Assembly: GCF_022539505.1 (NCBI RefSeq)
Contig: NC_061508.1
Coordinates: 60,955,754-61,019,753, forward strand
From: Lolium rigidum
Lineage: Eukaryota > Streptophyta > Magnoliopsida > Poales > Poaceae
Length of the DNA stretch: 64,000 bases
Reading direction: 5' to 3'
The notes under the pieces were generated by a model. The model searched no databases. It was not told where the DNA came from and saw nothing but the letters and a program-made list of their open reading frames with translations. Shown one piece after another: positions 1-10,419 of this stretch; positions within the stretch are counted from its first letter, which is position 1; each line of letters begins with the position of its first letter. A program made the translations under genes and the position numbers.

Positions 1-13
1 CGGTGATACTTTC

Positions 14-1875
14 ATGGAGGATGCTGAAGGTGAAGGGGAAGGTGAAGAAGAGGCACGTGATGAGCCCGTTGATGATCTTGGTCGGACCATTGCTGATGCA
101 CGGAGACGCTGCGAAACGGAAAAGGAGAGGGAGAATTTGGATCGCATGTTAGAGGGTCACAGAAAGGCGTTGTACCCCGGATGCGATGATGGTCTGAAAA
201 AGCTGGGCTGCACACTCGGATTTGCTGGAATGGAAGGCACGGGCAGGTGTAGCTGACTCGGCATTTGAAAACTTGCTGAAAATGTTGAAGAATATGTTTC
301 CAAAGAATAACGAGTTGCCCGCCAGTACGTACGAAGCAAAGAAGGTTGTCTGCCCTCTAGGTTTAGAGGTTCTGAAGATACATGCATGCATCAACGATCG
401 CATCCTCTACCTCGGTGAATACGAGAATTTGAATGAATGCCCGGTATGCACTCGCATTGCGTTATAAGATCAGAGGCGATGACCCCGGTGGCGATGTTGA
501 GGGCCGGAAACCCAGGAAGAGGGTTCCCGCCAAGGTGATGTGGTATGCTCCTATAATACCACGGTTGAAACGTCTGTTCGGGAACAAAGAGCATGCCAAG
601 TTGTTGCGATGGCACAAAGAGGACCGTAAGTCCGACGGGGAGTTGAAACACCCCGCGGATGGAACGCAATAGAGAAAGATCGACAGAGAGTTCAAAGATT
701 TTGCAGCTGACGCAAGGAACATAAGATTTGGTCTAAGTACGGATGGCATGAATCCTTTTGGCGAGCAGAGCTCCAGCCATAGCACCTGGCCCGTGACTCT
801 ATGCATCTACAACCTTCCTCCTTGGTTGTGCATGAAGCGGAAGTTCATTATGATGCCAGTGCTCATCCAAGGTCCGAAGCAACCCGGCAACGACATCGAT
901 GTGTACCTAAGGCCATTAGTTGATGAACTTTTACAGCTGTGGGGCAGACCTTGTGTCCGTGTGTGGGATGAGCACAAAGAAGAGGAATTTGACCTACGAG
1001 CGTTGCTTTTCGTAACCATCAACGATTGGCCTGCTCTTAGTAACCTTTCCGGACTCGTCAAATAAGGGATACAATGCATGCACGCACTGCTTACATGAGA
1101 CTGAAAGTGTACATTTGCCAAATTGTAAGAAGAACGTGTACCTTGGGCATCGTCGATTTCTTCCGAAAATTCATCCAGTAAGAAAGAAAGGCAAGCATTA
1201 CAATGGCAAGGCAGATCACCGGCCGAAGCCTGCGGAACGTACTGGTGCTGAGGTATTTGATATGGTCAAGGATTTGAAAGTCATCTTTGGAAAGGGTCCT
1301 GGCAAACAATCAGTTCCGAAGGGAGCTGACGGGCACGCAGCCATGTGGAAGAAGAAATCTATATTCTGGGAGCTAGAATATTGGAAAGTCCTAGAAGTCC
1401 GCTCTGCAATCGACGTGATGCACGTTACGAAGAATATTTGCGTGAACCTCCTAAGCTTCTTGGGCGTGTATGGGAAGACAAATGATACAAAGGAAGCACG
1501 ACAGGACCAAGCAACGTTTGAAAGACCCTGATAACCGGCATCCGGAATGGTTTCAAGGTCGTGCCAGCCTACGCTCCGACCAAAGAAGAGAAGGTCATCT
1601 TTTTTGAATGCCCGAGCAGTATGAAGGTCCCGTCTGGATTCTCGTCCAATATAAAGGGAATAATATACATGGCGGAGAAAAAGTTCCAAAACCCGAAGTC
1701 TCATGATCGCCACGTGATTATGACGCAATTGCTTCGATTGCTTTGAGGGGCTCCTGCCGGAAAATGTTCGAGTAGCCATTGTGAAGCTATGTGCATTCCT
1801 CAATGCAATCTCTCAGAAGGTAATCAATCCAGAAGTTCTACCACGGTTACAGAACGATGTGGTCCAATGTCTTGT
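14..1875 (+). pseudogene. TNP2-type CACTA transposase, frameshifted and C-terminally deleted
   Basis: The peptides read like the transposase_21 (TNP2) family in order: DDLGRTIADARRRCETEKER near 60-130, then LPASTYEAKKVVCPLGLEV near 310-370, VMWYAPIIPRLKRLF near 535-580, LSTDGMNPFGEQSSSHSTWP near 730-790, PPWLCMKRKFIMMPVL, then EEFDLRALLFVTINDWPALS near 980-1040, VFDMVKDLKVIFGKGPG near 1250-1300, AIDVMHVTKNICVNLL near 1405-1450 and PSGFSSNIKGII. These lie in several frames, so at least five frameshifts or stops break the ORF. The text stops after RLQNDVVQCLV near 1875 and jumps directly to second-ORF sequence, so the transposase C-terminus has been deleted. An intact enzyme would bind element ends and cut and paste CACTA elements; this copy cannot encode it. 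Confidence 0.85.
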
Positions 1876-3639
1876 CAGGCGATATTATATATGTGCCGAC
1901 CGGACAAGAAGAAGATGATATCTCTTCTTATCTGAACCTTGACGGTGAAGATGAAGGGCGCCGTCAGCAAGATGATGCCGAAGAAACGTCGATAAACGAC
2001 GATCTTCAAATGGAAGTAGCAACCACCTCCGGCGCCGAGGTATATATATGCATTGAGCCTCTGGTGATACAAACTAACTGATTTGAATAATTATGTGTGT
2101 ACTAACGCGCGCGACTCTCTTTCTTATTTTAGCCCTCGGCCGGATCGTCGAAACAATCGAGTACGTCGTCAAAGCGTGGCGCAACCAAGACGATGAAACC
2201 AGGAGAAACATGCACCATCGAGGTTGTCGACGAGGCAACCGGCAGGCCGCTGGAGCCCCGCAAGAACGCCACCAAGTTTGTCAACCAATGCGGAGCCATT
2301 GTTAGAGACAACGTCTCGATCACCGTCCAGGAGTGGAATGAGCCCAAGAAGGCACGAGTTGGTTTCACTTTTGTCGATAAGAGAACAAAAAAAGATTGCT
2401 TCAACAAGCTTATGGAACATTTCGTTCTACCTCCGGAATACAACAAATTCGATGAGGAGGGTAACAAGATTGAGGAAAACAAGGAGAGGAGGAGGCTAGT
2501 CAAACAGTTCGCTCTTCATAAGATGTCCGCGGCATTCCGGAAATTCAAGCAAAATCTAGCCCATGACTTTGTCAAGGAGAACAAGACTCCGGATTTCAAA
2601 GGACAATATGAGAAACTGAAACATGATTGGCCAGAATTTGTGAAGCAAAAGAAATCGGAGCAGTTCCTTGAAATATCGAAAAAAAATAAGGAAAATGCGG
2701 CTAAGAAGGAGTACAATTATATTATGGGGCCAGGAGGGTATCGCCTTTCGGAGCCTAGGTGGGAGAAGATGGAGAACGAGCTGAGGGCGCGAGGAATCCA
2801 TCCAGGTACGGAGGGATGGTACCCAAGGGCCAAAAGCTGGTGGTACGGGCATGGGGGGTCGCTGAACCCAGAGACAGGGGAGTGTGTTTACCGGGGCAAA
2901 ATAATTAAACCCACCCAAAAGCTTATTGAGGCAATGAGGGATGCTCAAGAGGGGAAGATCAAGCCCTCGGGAATCCTGAACACGGAGGACGTGTACGAGG
3001 CATGGGGCACATTCCGTGGAAAATAGGGTTCCCCCAGAACGATGACCTACGGTTACAGAAGCCGTAAGAGAAAGATGGATCGGGAAGCAGATGTTGTGGT
3101 GCGGTTGGCATCGGAAATGGATGTGATGAAGAAAACCGTGAGTGTACTAGTAGCCGAAAGAGATGCAGCTCGGGCGCAAGCATGAAGATCATCCATTGGA
3201 TCTCGGAAGCCAGCAGCGAGAGAAGCAGCGTGGCTTCCACGGAGGCCCCACCGGCTGGTGCACCGACGATCGAAATTACTGCACCGGAGCCTCTGGTGGT
3301 GGAAATTACTGCACCGGAGCCTCCTCGCTACCCCGTGGACGATATAAAGGAGATGAAAGAATGTCATCTCGTATTATCCTATCGGGAACATGTCCATGAA
3401 GGTAGCCATCGACGTGTGCTTTACCATGTTTACCTGGAGCACTCCACCACAACAACCCCATTCAAGATGGCTATGCTCGTGTCACTGGTGGAGGACATAG
3501 TCCAAGGGTTTGAGGACCTGGACATTGACATTGCTACACCTGAAGGGGCGAGAAGACTTGGAGATGTCAAGCGCCAGCTCATTCTATGGCAAAAGAAGTT
3601 TATCAAGTTTCCAGGCGAGGCGCCAACAAGTCCACCCCC

Positions 3640-3690
3640 CTACGGTGGTGGTGGCGGTGGCGGTGGTGGTGGTGGTGGTGGTGCTTCACC
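3640..3690 (+). repeat. GGT/GGC trinucleotide repeat coding poly-glycine
   Basis: A run of GGT and GGC triplets inside the degenerate CACTA second ORF encodes more than a dozen glycines, followed by a proline-rich segment containing two nearly identical PPPIHLRR blocks. It looks like slippage expansion inside a low-complexity linker. Confidence 0.8.
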
Positions 3691-4693
3691 TACACCTCCT
3701 TCACGTGAGCCGACGCCGCCCCCCATTCACCTCCGGCGGGTAGCAGCCGCCGCCCCGGTCCGCCCCGGGCGGGTGCGTACGCCGCCCCCAATCCACCTCC
3801 GGCGAAGAAGCGAAGCAGTCCTGGACTATCAACCCGGACCCTTATGTACCTAAGACCACAAAGGTACCGGAGCCATCACTGAAGCCTCTCCCCACGAGGC
3901 CTTAGGAACGTACTGCCGAGGAAGTCGACGCGGCCGCGACTCGCAATTATGAGAAATGGAAGGCGGAATGCAAGAAGAATAGAGAGCCCGAGCCCAAGCA
4001 AGTATTTTCTGAGAAGCAAAAGAGCTGGGCTAAGTCATTTTTGAACACACCGTCCCAAGCCGCGAAGAATCCGCCCGACGACTATGCACGTGAACTTCGT
4101 AGGCAAGCACTCGCGTTCAAGAGGAACCAAGAGTTGGCGGAGAAGCGAGGAGAAGAAAGCCTTGGAGGAGGCCGAGAAAAAATTAGAAAGGGGGAAAGAA
4201 GTTGCCCAGCTCGGGGAACAAAGTAAACAATCGATCGCCCCGCTCATAGTGCAAGCCGCCGGTCCGGATGCCCCCGATATCATAGCAGCTGCGGCAGCAC
4301 ATGGATTGACCGTAACGAGTGCCGTAGAACAAGCGGCCAACTTAGGTATCACTCTTCGTGCACTCGTTAGGCCTTGATGAGGCGCCAATGAAGGACGTAG
4401 TATTTACATATGTGGAGAATGGCCCTCTCGTCGAGCTCGCGCAGAAGAGGATCTACCTCGACAAATGAAAGGTCTCGCTAAATTGGTACAAGGGTTACAT
4501 AAAACTTAAAAACGCCAAAGACTATATTTATGCGGAAGTTAGATATGAGCATCACTTCAAACATTACTATATAACAATTCATCGGAGTGAATTGTTCCAG
4601 CTGTTCAATCTGCGCGAGCTCGACAAATCTATCATCAGTTGCTACGTTCTGTAAGTGATTTTCTAATTTCTACCCCATCTCGTTCATTGCCTG

Positions 4694-4696
<3 letters not shown>

Positions 4697-4787
<91 letters not shown>

Positions 4788-5156
4788 CATATTCATACTA
4801 TACCCGGGTGTAGTTACACCCACGTGTGTTTCTCATAATCTAGAGAGTATCTATCATACCGGATAGTATGTACATGTAGTATGAAGTATATAAAACTATT
4901 TTGGAAGTATATATACTACTTTGCAGGCAAGTATGTACATTTTTTTACGTAGACTCATTTTATACGTATACATATGCATGTATTTCGGATATATAGTGCA
5001 AACTATGGGTTCACTTGCATTTTTTTCACAAAACTTTATTTGGAGTATCTTAGATATAGTATACGAACATACTCAAACCGATAAAGTATCATAGATACTT
5101 CCGTATGGTAGTATATTAGACATGGGTGTAACTACACCCAGGGGTAGGAAGTATTT

Positions 5157-5207
<51 letters not shown>
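4697..5207. repeat. (TA)n microsatellite split by a MITE
   Basis: Pure alternating TA runs from 4697 to 4785 (about 44 copies) and from 5161 to 5207 (about 23 copies). The 375 bp between them is a short inverted-repeat element. Both tracts lie in the second intron of the CACTA second ORF. Confidence 0.95.
4786..5160. mobile_element. Micron-like MITE inserted in a TA microsatellite
   Basis: Near both ends lies an inverted repeat: GGGTGTAGTTACACCCA on the left (about 4805-4821) and TGGGTGTAACTACACCC on the right (about 5123-5139). CCC and GGGGTA extend it on the outer sides, so the terminal repeats span roughly 4801-4822 and 5123-5146. The interior is AT-rich and non-coding. Micron elements of grasses are known to be flanked by (TA)n on both sides, which fits exactly. 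The target duplication cannot be read because the flanks are pure TA. Assignment to Micron rests on this structure, not on a database match. Confidence 0.65.
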
Positions 5208-5210
<3 letters not shown>

Positions 5211-5296
5211 CCTAACTATCTTGTTGTGTACGATATTATGCAGAATGAAGAAGCGGGAAATGCGAATAAGGAACATCCATGATGTTGGGTTCATTG

Positions 5297-5681
5297 TGTA
5301 GGATCACGTTGCATAGAAAACAAAAAATTTCCTACCGCGAACACGCAATCCAAGCCAAGATGCAATCTAGAAGACGGTAGCAACGAGGGGGTATCGAGTC
5401 TCACCCTTGAAGAGATTCCAAAGCCTACAAGATGAGGCTCTTGTTGTTGCGGTAGACGTTCACTTGCCGCTTGCAAAAGCGCGTAGAAGATCTTGATCAC
5501 GATCGCTTCCGGCGCCACGAACGGGCAGCACCTCCGTACTCGGTCACACGTTCGGTTGTTGATGAAGACGACGTCCACCTCCCCGTTCCAGCGGGCAGCG
5601 GAAGTAGTAGCTCCTCTTGAATCCGAGGGTCGGTGGTGGTGGAGAAATCCGGCGGAGCTTCGCTTAAGCGTGCGGGATGTG
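5297..5681 (-). mobile_element. BARE/Angela-type Copia LTR fragment, minus orientation
   Basis: From TGTAGGATC at 5297 the sequence follows the same text as the LTR starts at 18711 and 32295 (AAAACAAAAAATTTCC, GCAATCCAAGCCAAGATGC, TTCCAGCGGGCAGCGGAAG). The orientation is therefore minus and this is the 3' end of an LTR. It is more diverged than those two copies and runs into the N gap at 5682, so its other end and target duplication are not visible. The flank immediately before it is CATTG. It interrupts the CACTA second ORF just after NIHDVGFI. Confidence 0.8.
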
Positions 5682-5781
5682 NNNNNNNNNNNNNNNNNNN
5701 NNNNNNNNNNNNNNNNNNNNNNNNNNNNNNNNNNNNNNNNNNNNNNNNNNNNNNNNNNNNNNNNNNNNNNNNNNNNNNNNN
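5682..5781. other. Assembly gap, exactly 100 N
   Basis: One hundred N characters, the conventional size for a gap of unknown length. The rest of the LTR and the end of the CACTA second ORF are missing here. The gap adjoins a tandem array, a likely cause of assembly collapse. Confidence 0.99.
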
Positions 5782-6970
5782 GAGGCGGGATCGAAAGAAA
5801 AAGGTAAGTGACCAAATATGAGGTGCCAAAAATAATTCAAGAAAAGAAAGTTTTATAGTGCATAGAGGATGACATGCGGGTCCCGATTAGCAGCAGCGGT
5901 ATCACCGTTTGAGAGGTGGCGAGGGATCGAAAGAAAAAGGCAAGTGACCAAATTTGAGGTGCCAAAAAAACTCCAAGAAAAGAAAGTTTTATAGTACATA
6001 GAGGATGACATGCGGGTCCCATTTAGCAGCAGCGGTATCACCGTTTGAGAGGCGGCGGGGATCGAAAGAAAAAGGTAAGTGACCAAATATGAGGTGCCAA
6101 AAATAATTCAAGAAAAGAAAGTTTTATAGTGCATAGAGGATGACATGCGGGTCCCGGTTAGCAGCAGCGGTATCACCGTTTGAGAGGCGGCAGGGGATCG
6201 AAAGAAAAAGGCAAGTGACCAAATTTGAGGTGCCAAAAAAACTCCAAGAAAAGAAAGTTTTATAGTACATAGAGGATGACATGCGGGTCCCATTTAGCAA
6301 CGGCGGTATCACCGTTTGAGAGGCGGCGGGGATCGAAAGAAAAAGGCAAGTGACCAAATATGAGGTGCCAAAAATAATTCAAGAAAAGAAAGTTTTATAG
6401 TGCATAGAGGATGACATGCGGGTCCCAGGTTAGCGGCAGCGGTATCACCGTTTGAGAGGCGGCGGGGATCGAAAGAAAAAGGCAAGTGACCAAATTTGAG
6501 GTGCCAAAAAAACTCCAAGAAAAGAAAGTTTTATAGTACATAGAGGATGACATGCGGGTCCCATTTAGCAGCGAGCGGTATCACCGTTTGAGAGGCGGCG
6601 GGGATCGAAAGAAAAAGGCAAGTGACCAAATTTGAGGTGCCAAAAAAACTCCAAGAAAAGAAAGTTTTATAGTGCATAGAGGATGACATGCGGGTCCCGA
6701 GTTAGCGGCGGCGGTATCACCGTTTGAGAGGCGGCGGGGATCGAAAGAAAAAGGCAAGTGACCAAATTTGAGGTGCCAAAAAAAACTCCAAGAAAAGAAA
6801 GTTGATTGCACATAGAGGATGACATGCGGGTCCCATTTAGCGATGGCGGTCTCAACGTTTCCAAGGCGGCAAGGGATCAAAGAAAAAGGAAGTAGCCGAG
6901 AAATCGAGGGGTCAAAAAAATCCAAGAATAGAAAGAATTTTGGTTCATAGAGGATGACATGCGGGACCCA
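5782..6970. repeat. 136-bp tandem array, about 8.7 units, CACTA subterminal region
   Basis: The landmark GATCGAAAGAAAAAGG starts units at 5789, 5925, 6060, 6196, 6331, 6467, 6603 and 6739, with a diverged ninth at 6875, so the period is 135-136 bp. Each unit also contains AGAGGATGACATGCGGGTCC. Units 1-6 alternate between two variants (CAAATATG with ATAATTCAAG, and CAAATTTG with AACTCCAAG), giving a two-unit period of about 271 bp. Subterminal tandem repeats are usual in CACTA elements and are thought to bind the transposase. The array begins at the N gap, so the true unit number may be higher. Confidence 0.93.
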
Positions 6971-7302
6971 TGATCTGCATCGTAAACGGCTCGATCGGAG
7001 AACGTTGAACGAGATGGCGCGATCGAGAAAAAAACAATGCCGGAGAGGCTGCCATCGGGCCCTACATCCCTCGGCGGTGCGGATTTGCGTTGACTCGGCC
7101 GGCGAACCCGAGAGTCGCGATGCACCACGTCCCGGGCCACCATACGCGACGTTTTGGCCGCTTTCGTCGGGCTAGGTGGCCTCAAAAACGAGAAAAAAAG
7201 TTTTGACATGCACCACGGAGGGACCAAAATCGTCGGCCATGGTACACCAGCAACCACGGCGCGACTTCAACTTCGTCGGCCATGGCAACTTTTCTTGTAG
7301 TG
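6971..7302 (+). repeat. CACTA 3' subterminal region and terminal inverted repeat
   Basis: GC-rich sequence with two copies of a CGTCGGCCATGG motif (near 7230 and 7275) leads into the terminus at 7289-7302 ending TTGTAGTG. The base after TG, at 7303, starts different sequence, so this is the right border of the CACTA element. Confidence 0.85.
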
Positions 7303-7765
7303 TTGTCGTTCCACGTGTCCAGTCACAATTGGTTGACTGAAGATTTCTGTTTATCTACAAGTTCGGTATGTGTCCAAACTGTGGAGCAAGCTCTGCCAAT
7401 CAGGATGCGCCATGTGTACTGTACATGAACTTTGTTGGAAGTAGACGTTGTCGGATGATGTCACTCTAGACGATAGATGAGTACGTCACGCGACACGGCA
7501 GAGCCGACAGGGACACACGTTCTCTGACATGTCTGACCTCCTGCCACGTACGGATATTCCCGTCATAATGCACCAGGCCGGCTGGCTTTGGGATTGGACC
7601 TAGCCGTCATGGATCCATGACGTGATTTTCTAACCGTCAGTCTGGCCATCTGTGACGCGAGGTCCGCCATGGTCCTGCAAACCGTCAGCATCACGTGTCT
7701 GTGACGCATTTTTGACATTCACCGACGAACTAAAATCGTTATAGACTAGCCAATTGTTACTAGTG
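7303..7765. mobile_element. 3' end fragment of a second CACTA-like element
   Basis: Sequence with repeated CGTCA/TGACG-type motifs ends at 7765 with AATTGTTACTAGTG, whose reverse complement begins CACTAGTAACAATT, a plausible CACTA terminus. No left end is visible because the Caspar-like element abuts at 7302. The simplest reading is that the Caspar-like element landed inside this one. No coding sequence was seen. Confidence 0.5.
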
Positions 7766-9182
7766 GATTCACCCAAACCCGCAGCCCGTGAGGACTACTC
7801 ACACATAATATCAAGATTAAGATAAAACATAGATATCATTGTGCAAAATACTTAGATTGAAATCACAATATTGTTACAATGGTCGCTAATCGCAAGGAGA
7901 TCTCTATTACAAGGGTGATGGCTATGGCTATGGAGGAGATGGAGGATGGAATGGATGAACTAAGGAATGGATCTCCTTCGTTGTGTTGCAGATGGATCTG
8001 GTGGATGGCGGCTCTGTTTGGCGACGAATGGCTCTCTGTTCGATATCGGTTCCTTCACGAATTTTATAGAGTTTGACCTCGGGAACGCAGCTGCGCACGG
8101 TACGGGCGGGAGTACGGGCGAGGCTTGCAGGTGCCGGTGCCAATTAAAGCCCTTGTGACCGCCTTTCCGAGCGTAGTCAACTTTGCCATGCTCCTGACGC
8201 GATTTTCTTCAGTAATTGCATATCCATTTGCCATTATGATGTGATATCCTTCACAACATCCAAAACTAGAAGAGATTGCACATTTTTGCATTGATTAGGC
8301 ATTAGTAGCATGTTGAGAGGCAAACTTAGTCAATTTCTCAGCTATCAGCGACATCGTACCTTAAGTGTGTGACCCTACGGGTTCGCGAATATGTGGACAT
8401 GACTATATTCATAGCCAATGGTTAATAGAGGGATTTTAAGATCCATAATAGCCCACATATATTCAACGATGATCTCATCGAGTGAACCACTTTTGTCATA
8501 CATATATAATTTCCATGTCCTGCGATATCTTAGTTACCCGAGATTTGATTGCCGGTATGTCCATACCATGTTCTTATCTCGTTACTGGGTAAGTACTCTT
8601 TTCTCGTTGTAATATCACAACCTCTTGTGACCTAGTCACGTGTTTGCAAACGGTAGAGTGTGTATTACGGAGAGGGTCTAGAGAATATATTTCCGTTACT
8701 TAGATGGACAAATCCCACTCTTGATAACATACAACCCAACAAGTATCTTATGGAACACATGCCTGATAGCTTTATAATCATCTAATTCCGAAGTGATGCT
8801 TGCAACAAGCTATGCATTCTTTCAATACCCGGGAATTATATAATCTCATGGTCAAAGTAATAGTATAGATGACAATAGAAAAGCTTCGCAATTAGAACTA
8901 TATAACACGATCAATTGCTATGCTTTGGTTAGGTCAAGTCCATTTATTATTCTCCTTAATAATATGACCTCGCTAATAAGTGACACCATATCCATGGTTA
9001 AGGAAACCAATAACCAACATTTACTTAATGAACTAGTATAGAGACATACTAGGGACACTTCATTTGTTTCTCCACACAAGTATTATGTTTCTGAATAATA
9101 CAAACAAGCGTGGTGAACAAATAATATCACGAACATGAATAATAAATATCCTTTATTATTGCCCTTGGCACCAGTGCTAACA
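7766..9182 (-). mobile_element. BARE-related Copia LTR (solo or truncated), minus orientation
   Basis: The right border on the minus strand reads TGTTAGCACTGGTGCC followed by AAGGGCAATAATAAAGG, parallel to the start of BARE/Angela LTRs (TGTTGGAGATATGCCC, then AGGCAATAATAAAATGG). The interior also parallels the Angela LTR in order: AAGTGTGTGACCCTACGGGTT near 8362, ACATATATTCAACGATGA near 8455, GGACAAATCCCACT near 8705, and ATCTCATGGTCAAAG near 8844. It is too diverged to be the same family. No primer site or internal region is seen on either side and the left limit is approximate. It has no coding sequence; the short ORFs in it are chance. Confidence 0.65.
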
Positions 9183-10261
9183 TCATCTCTAGCCGAAGCC
9201 CTTTTCGCGGCCGTATGAGAAAATTTGCTCCTCTAACGGCCAAAAGCAGCTCTAACCGAAGCCACGAAATTGGTTAGAGGAGCAAATATAGGATAGTGAC
9301 TCCTATAATCTTCCTCCACTCATTCAAACATTCTGAGCCACGAACTCGACTCCTAGAATTTCCCCTCCCACCCAAAAACGCCGCCAGTCGTCGCCGGCAT
9401 CGGGATTCTCCCCTCCACCGGCCAAAATGTCACCGGAGCTTGCCTCCGTAGCCTACGACGCCTATGATGTCTCGGAAACGGTTGGGCATCACCAACGTCG
9501 CGCGGTCGACGGTAGAGGCCGCCAAGACCACCTCCAAGTCGTTCGAGGCCACGGAGAATGCGGGGAAGGTGGGCCATCCGCCCTTGCTCCGGTGCTGAGT
9601 GGGCCGCGTGTGCTGAAGCCGATGGAGGTCATGATCGCCCTTTCACTGGCGGCAGAGGAGAAGAAGAAAATAAATGATGCATCCAAGCTTGCAACGAAGG
9701 GCAAGCCCAATGGGACCTCCAAGGCCACACCGTAGTCTTCCTCGATGGCCACCGTCGCACCTCAAGATGACGCCCGCGAGGTGATCGACGAAATTCCTGG
9801 GCCGACTCCGAGTGCCACCGAGGTGTCCGTCGCACAGTTCATGTCAACTCGAACAATCTCACTACCAAGGGCTCGATGACCTCAACATCAGCAGAGACGA
9901 AGAGGTGGCGTCTAACGAAAAGGCCGACGATGACTACTTGGACGGGGAAGAGGAGGCCACTGAGGATGCTGAAGAAGAGGAGACCGTGTGGTGGAGGCGC
10001 CGACCAAGGGCAAGGGCAAGGGCAAGGGCAAGGGCAAAGGCAAGAACAAGGACAAGGTCACGCGCAAGAGGTCCACTAACTATAGCGAGGAAGAAGATGT
10101 GACAAGGCCACGTGCATGTTTGTAGTATGAATATGTGCCATGTGGTATGGAGATTTGAAAATGATGATGGAAAAAAATTTAGTCCTCTAAATTTTTGGGG
10201 ATCGAATCTGACGGCCGAAGTTTAGAGAAGAAAAAATATAAAAATCCACTTTAGGAATACA
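9183..10261 (+). pseudogene. Harbinger-type ORF1 (Myb/SANT-like) remnant in a non-autonomous element
   Basis: A degraded ORF in several frames has a Lys-rich part (SKLATKGKPNGTSKATP, ending near 9735), an acidic part (LDGEEEATEDAEEEETV, near 9938-9990), then KGKGKGKGKNKDKVTRKRS and NYSEEEDV near 10075-10100. In PIF/Harbinger ORF1 proteins NYSEEEDV opens the Myb-like DNA-binding domain. Here the domain is cut off right after it and a stop follows near 10125. A hexanucleotide GGGCAA repeat (about 10006-10048) encodes the Gly-Lys run, and a frameshift sits just before it. A 14-bp inverted repeat (9224-9237 with 9273-9286) lies near the left end. The right end is lost at the duplication border near 10262. 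Confidence 0.6.
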
Positions 10262-10267
10262 TTTTCC

Positions 10268-10273
10268 TTTATT
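10268..10273 (-). terminator. Putative poly(A) signal of BAHD copy 1
   Basis: AATAAA on the minus strand, about 147 bases past the stop codon. The same hexamer sits 167 bases past the stop of copy 2 (44443-44448), and duplicate homology ends within about ten bases of it in both copies. Confidence 0.5.
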
Positions 10274-10419
10274 CAACATCGATGACAAAATGTTCACACA
10301 AGAAGCAACGGCTGCGAACGTGCACTCAGTCATGGCGCATCTACCAGGATGGCACATACAGGCTCCAACTGAAAGTTAAGCAAACGGAATGAAATACCAA
10401 ATACGGAGTACAATCGTAG

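Larger units (their letters stand above)
1876..5296 (+). pseudogene. CACTA second ORF (Caspar-type, function unknown) with two introns
   Basis: Coding text begins SGDIIYVPTGQEEDDISSYL near 1877 and runs to a clear intron at 2040-2132 (GT donor after GGCGCCGAG, acceptor TTTCTTATTTTAG). It then continues through 2133-3026 (CTIEVVDEATGRPLEPR, YNYIMGPGGYRLSEPRWEKM, GTEGWYPRAKSWWYGH) to a stop at 3026. Downstream, the same protein resumes in other frames: a coiled-coil-like part near 3070-3180, EDIVQGFEDLDIDIATPEG near 3490-3550, a poly-Gly/Pro stretch near 3640-3800, then QAAKNPPDDYARELRRQ and TYVENGPLVELAQ. A second intron starts at the GTAAGT donor at 4652 and ends at GCAG/5242, after which NIHDVGFI is readable before the LTR insertion at 5297. 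Caspar elements commonly carry such a second ORF; its role is not known to me. Frameshifts make this copy non-functional. Confidence 0.75.
1..7302 (+). mobile_element. CACTA DNA transposon (Caspar-like), 5' end outside the window
   Basis: The right terminus is visible at 7289-7302, where the sequence ends TTTTCTTGTAGTG, the reverse complement of the CACTACAAGAAAA terminus of Triticeae CACTA elements. Inside, in order, are a TNP2-type transposase remnant, a second ORF of the kind carried by Caspar elements, a subterminal tandem array of about 136-bp units, and a GC-rich 3' region. The element is not intact: both ORFs carry frameshifts, a Copia LTR fragment is inserted at 5297, and an assembly gap follows. 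The 5' terminus is left of base 1, so its length and target duplication cannot be given. The family name Caspar is recognised from the second-ORF protein text and the terminus, not from a search. Confidence 0.85.

Noticed and set aside
4635..4866. ORFs made of Tyr-Ile repeats
   Set aside because: Translation of the (TA)n microsatellite inside an intron.
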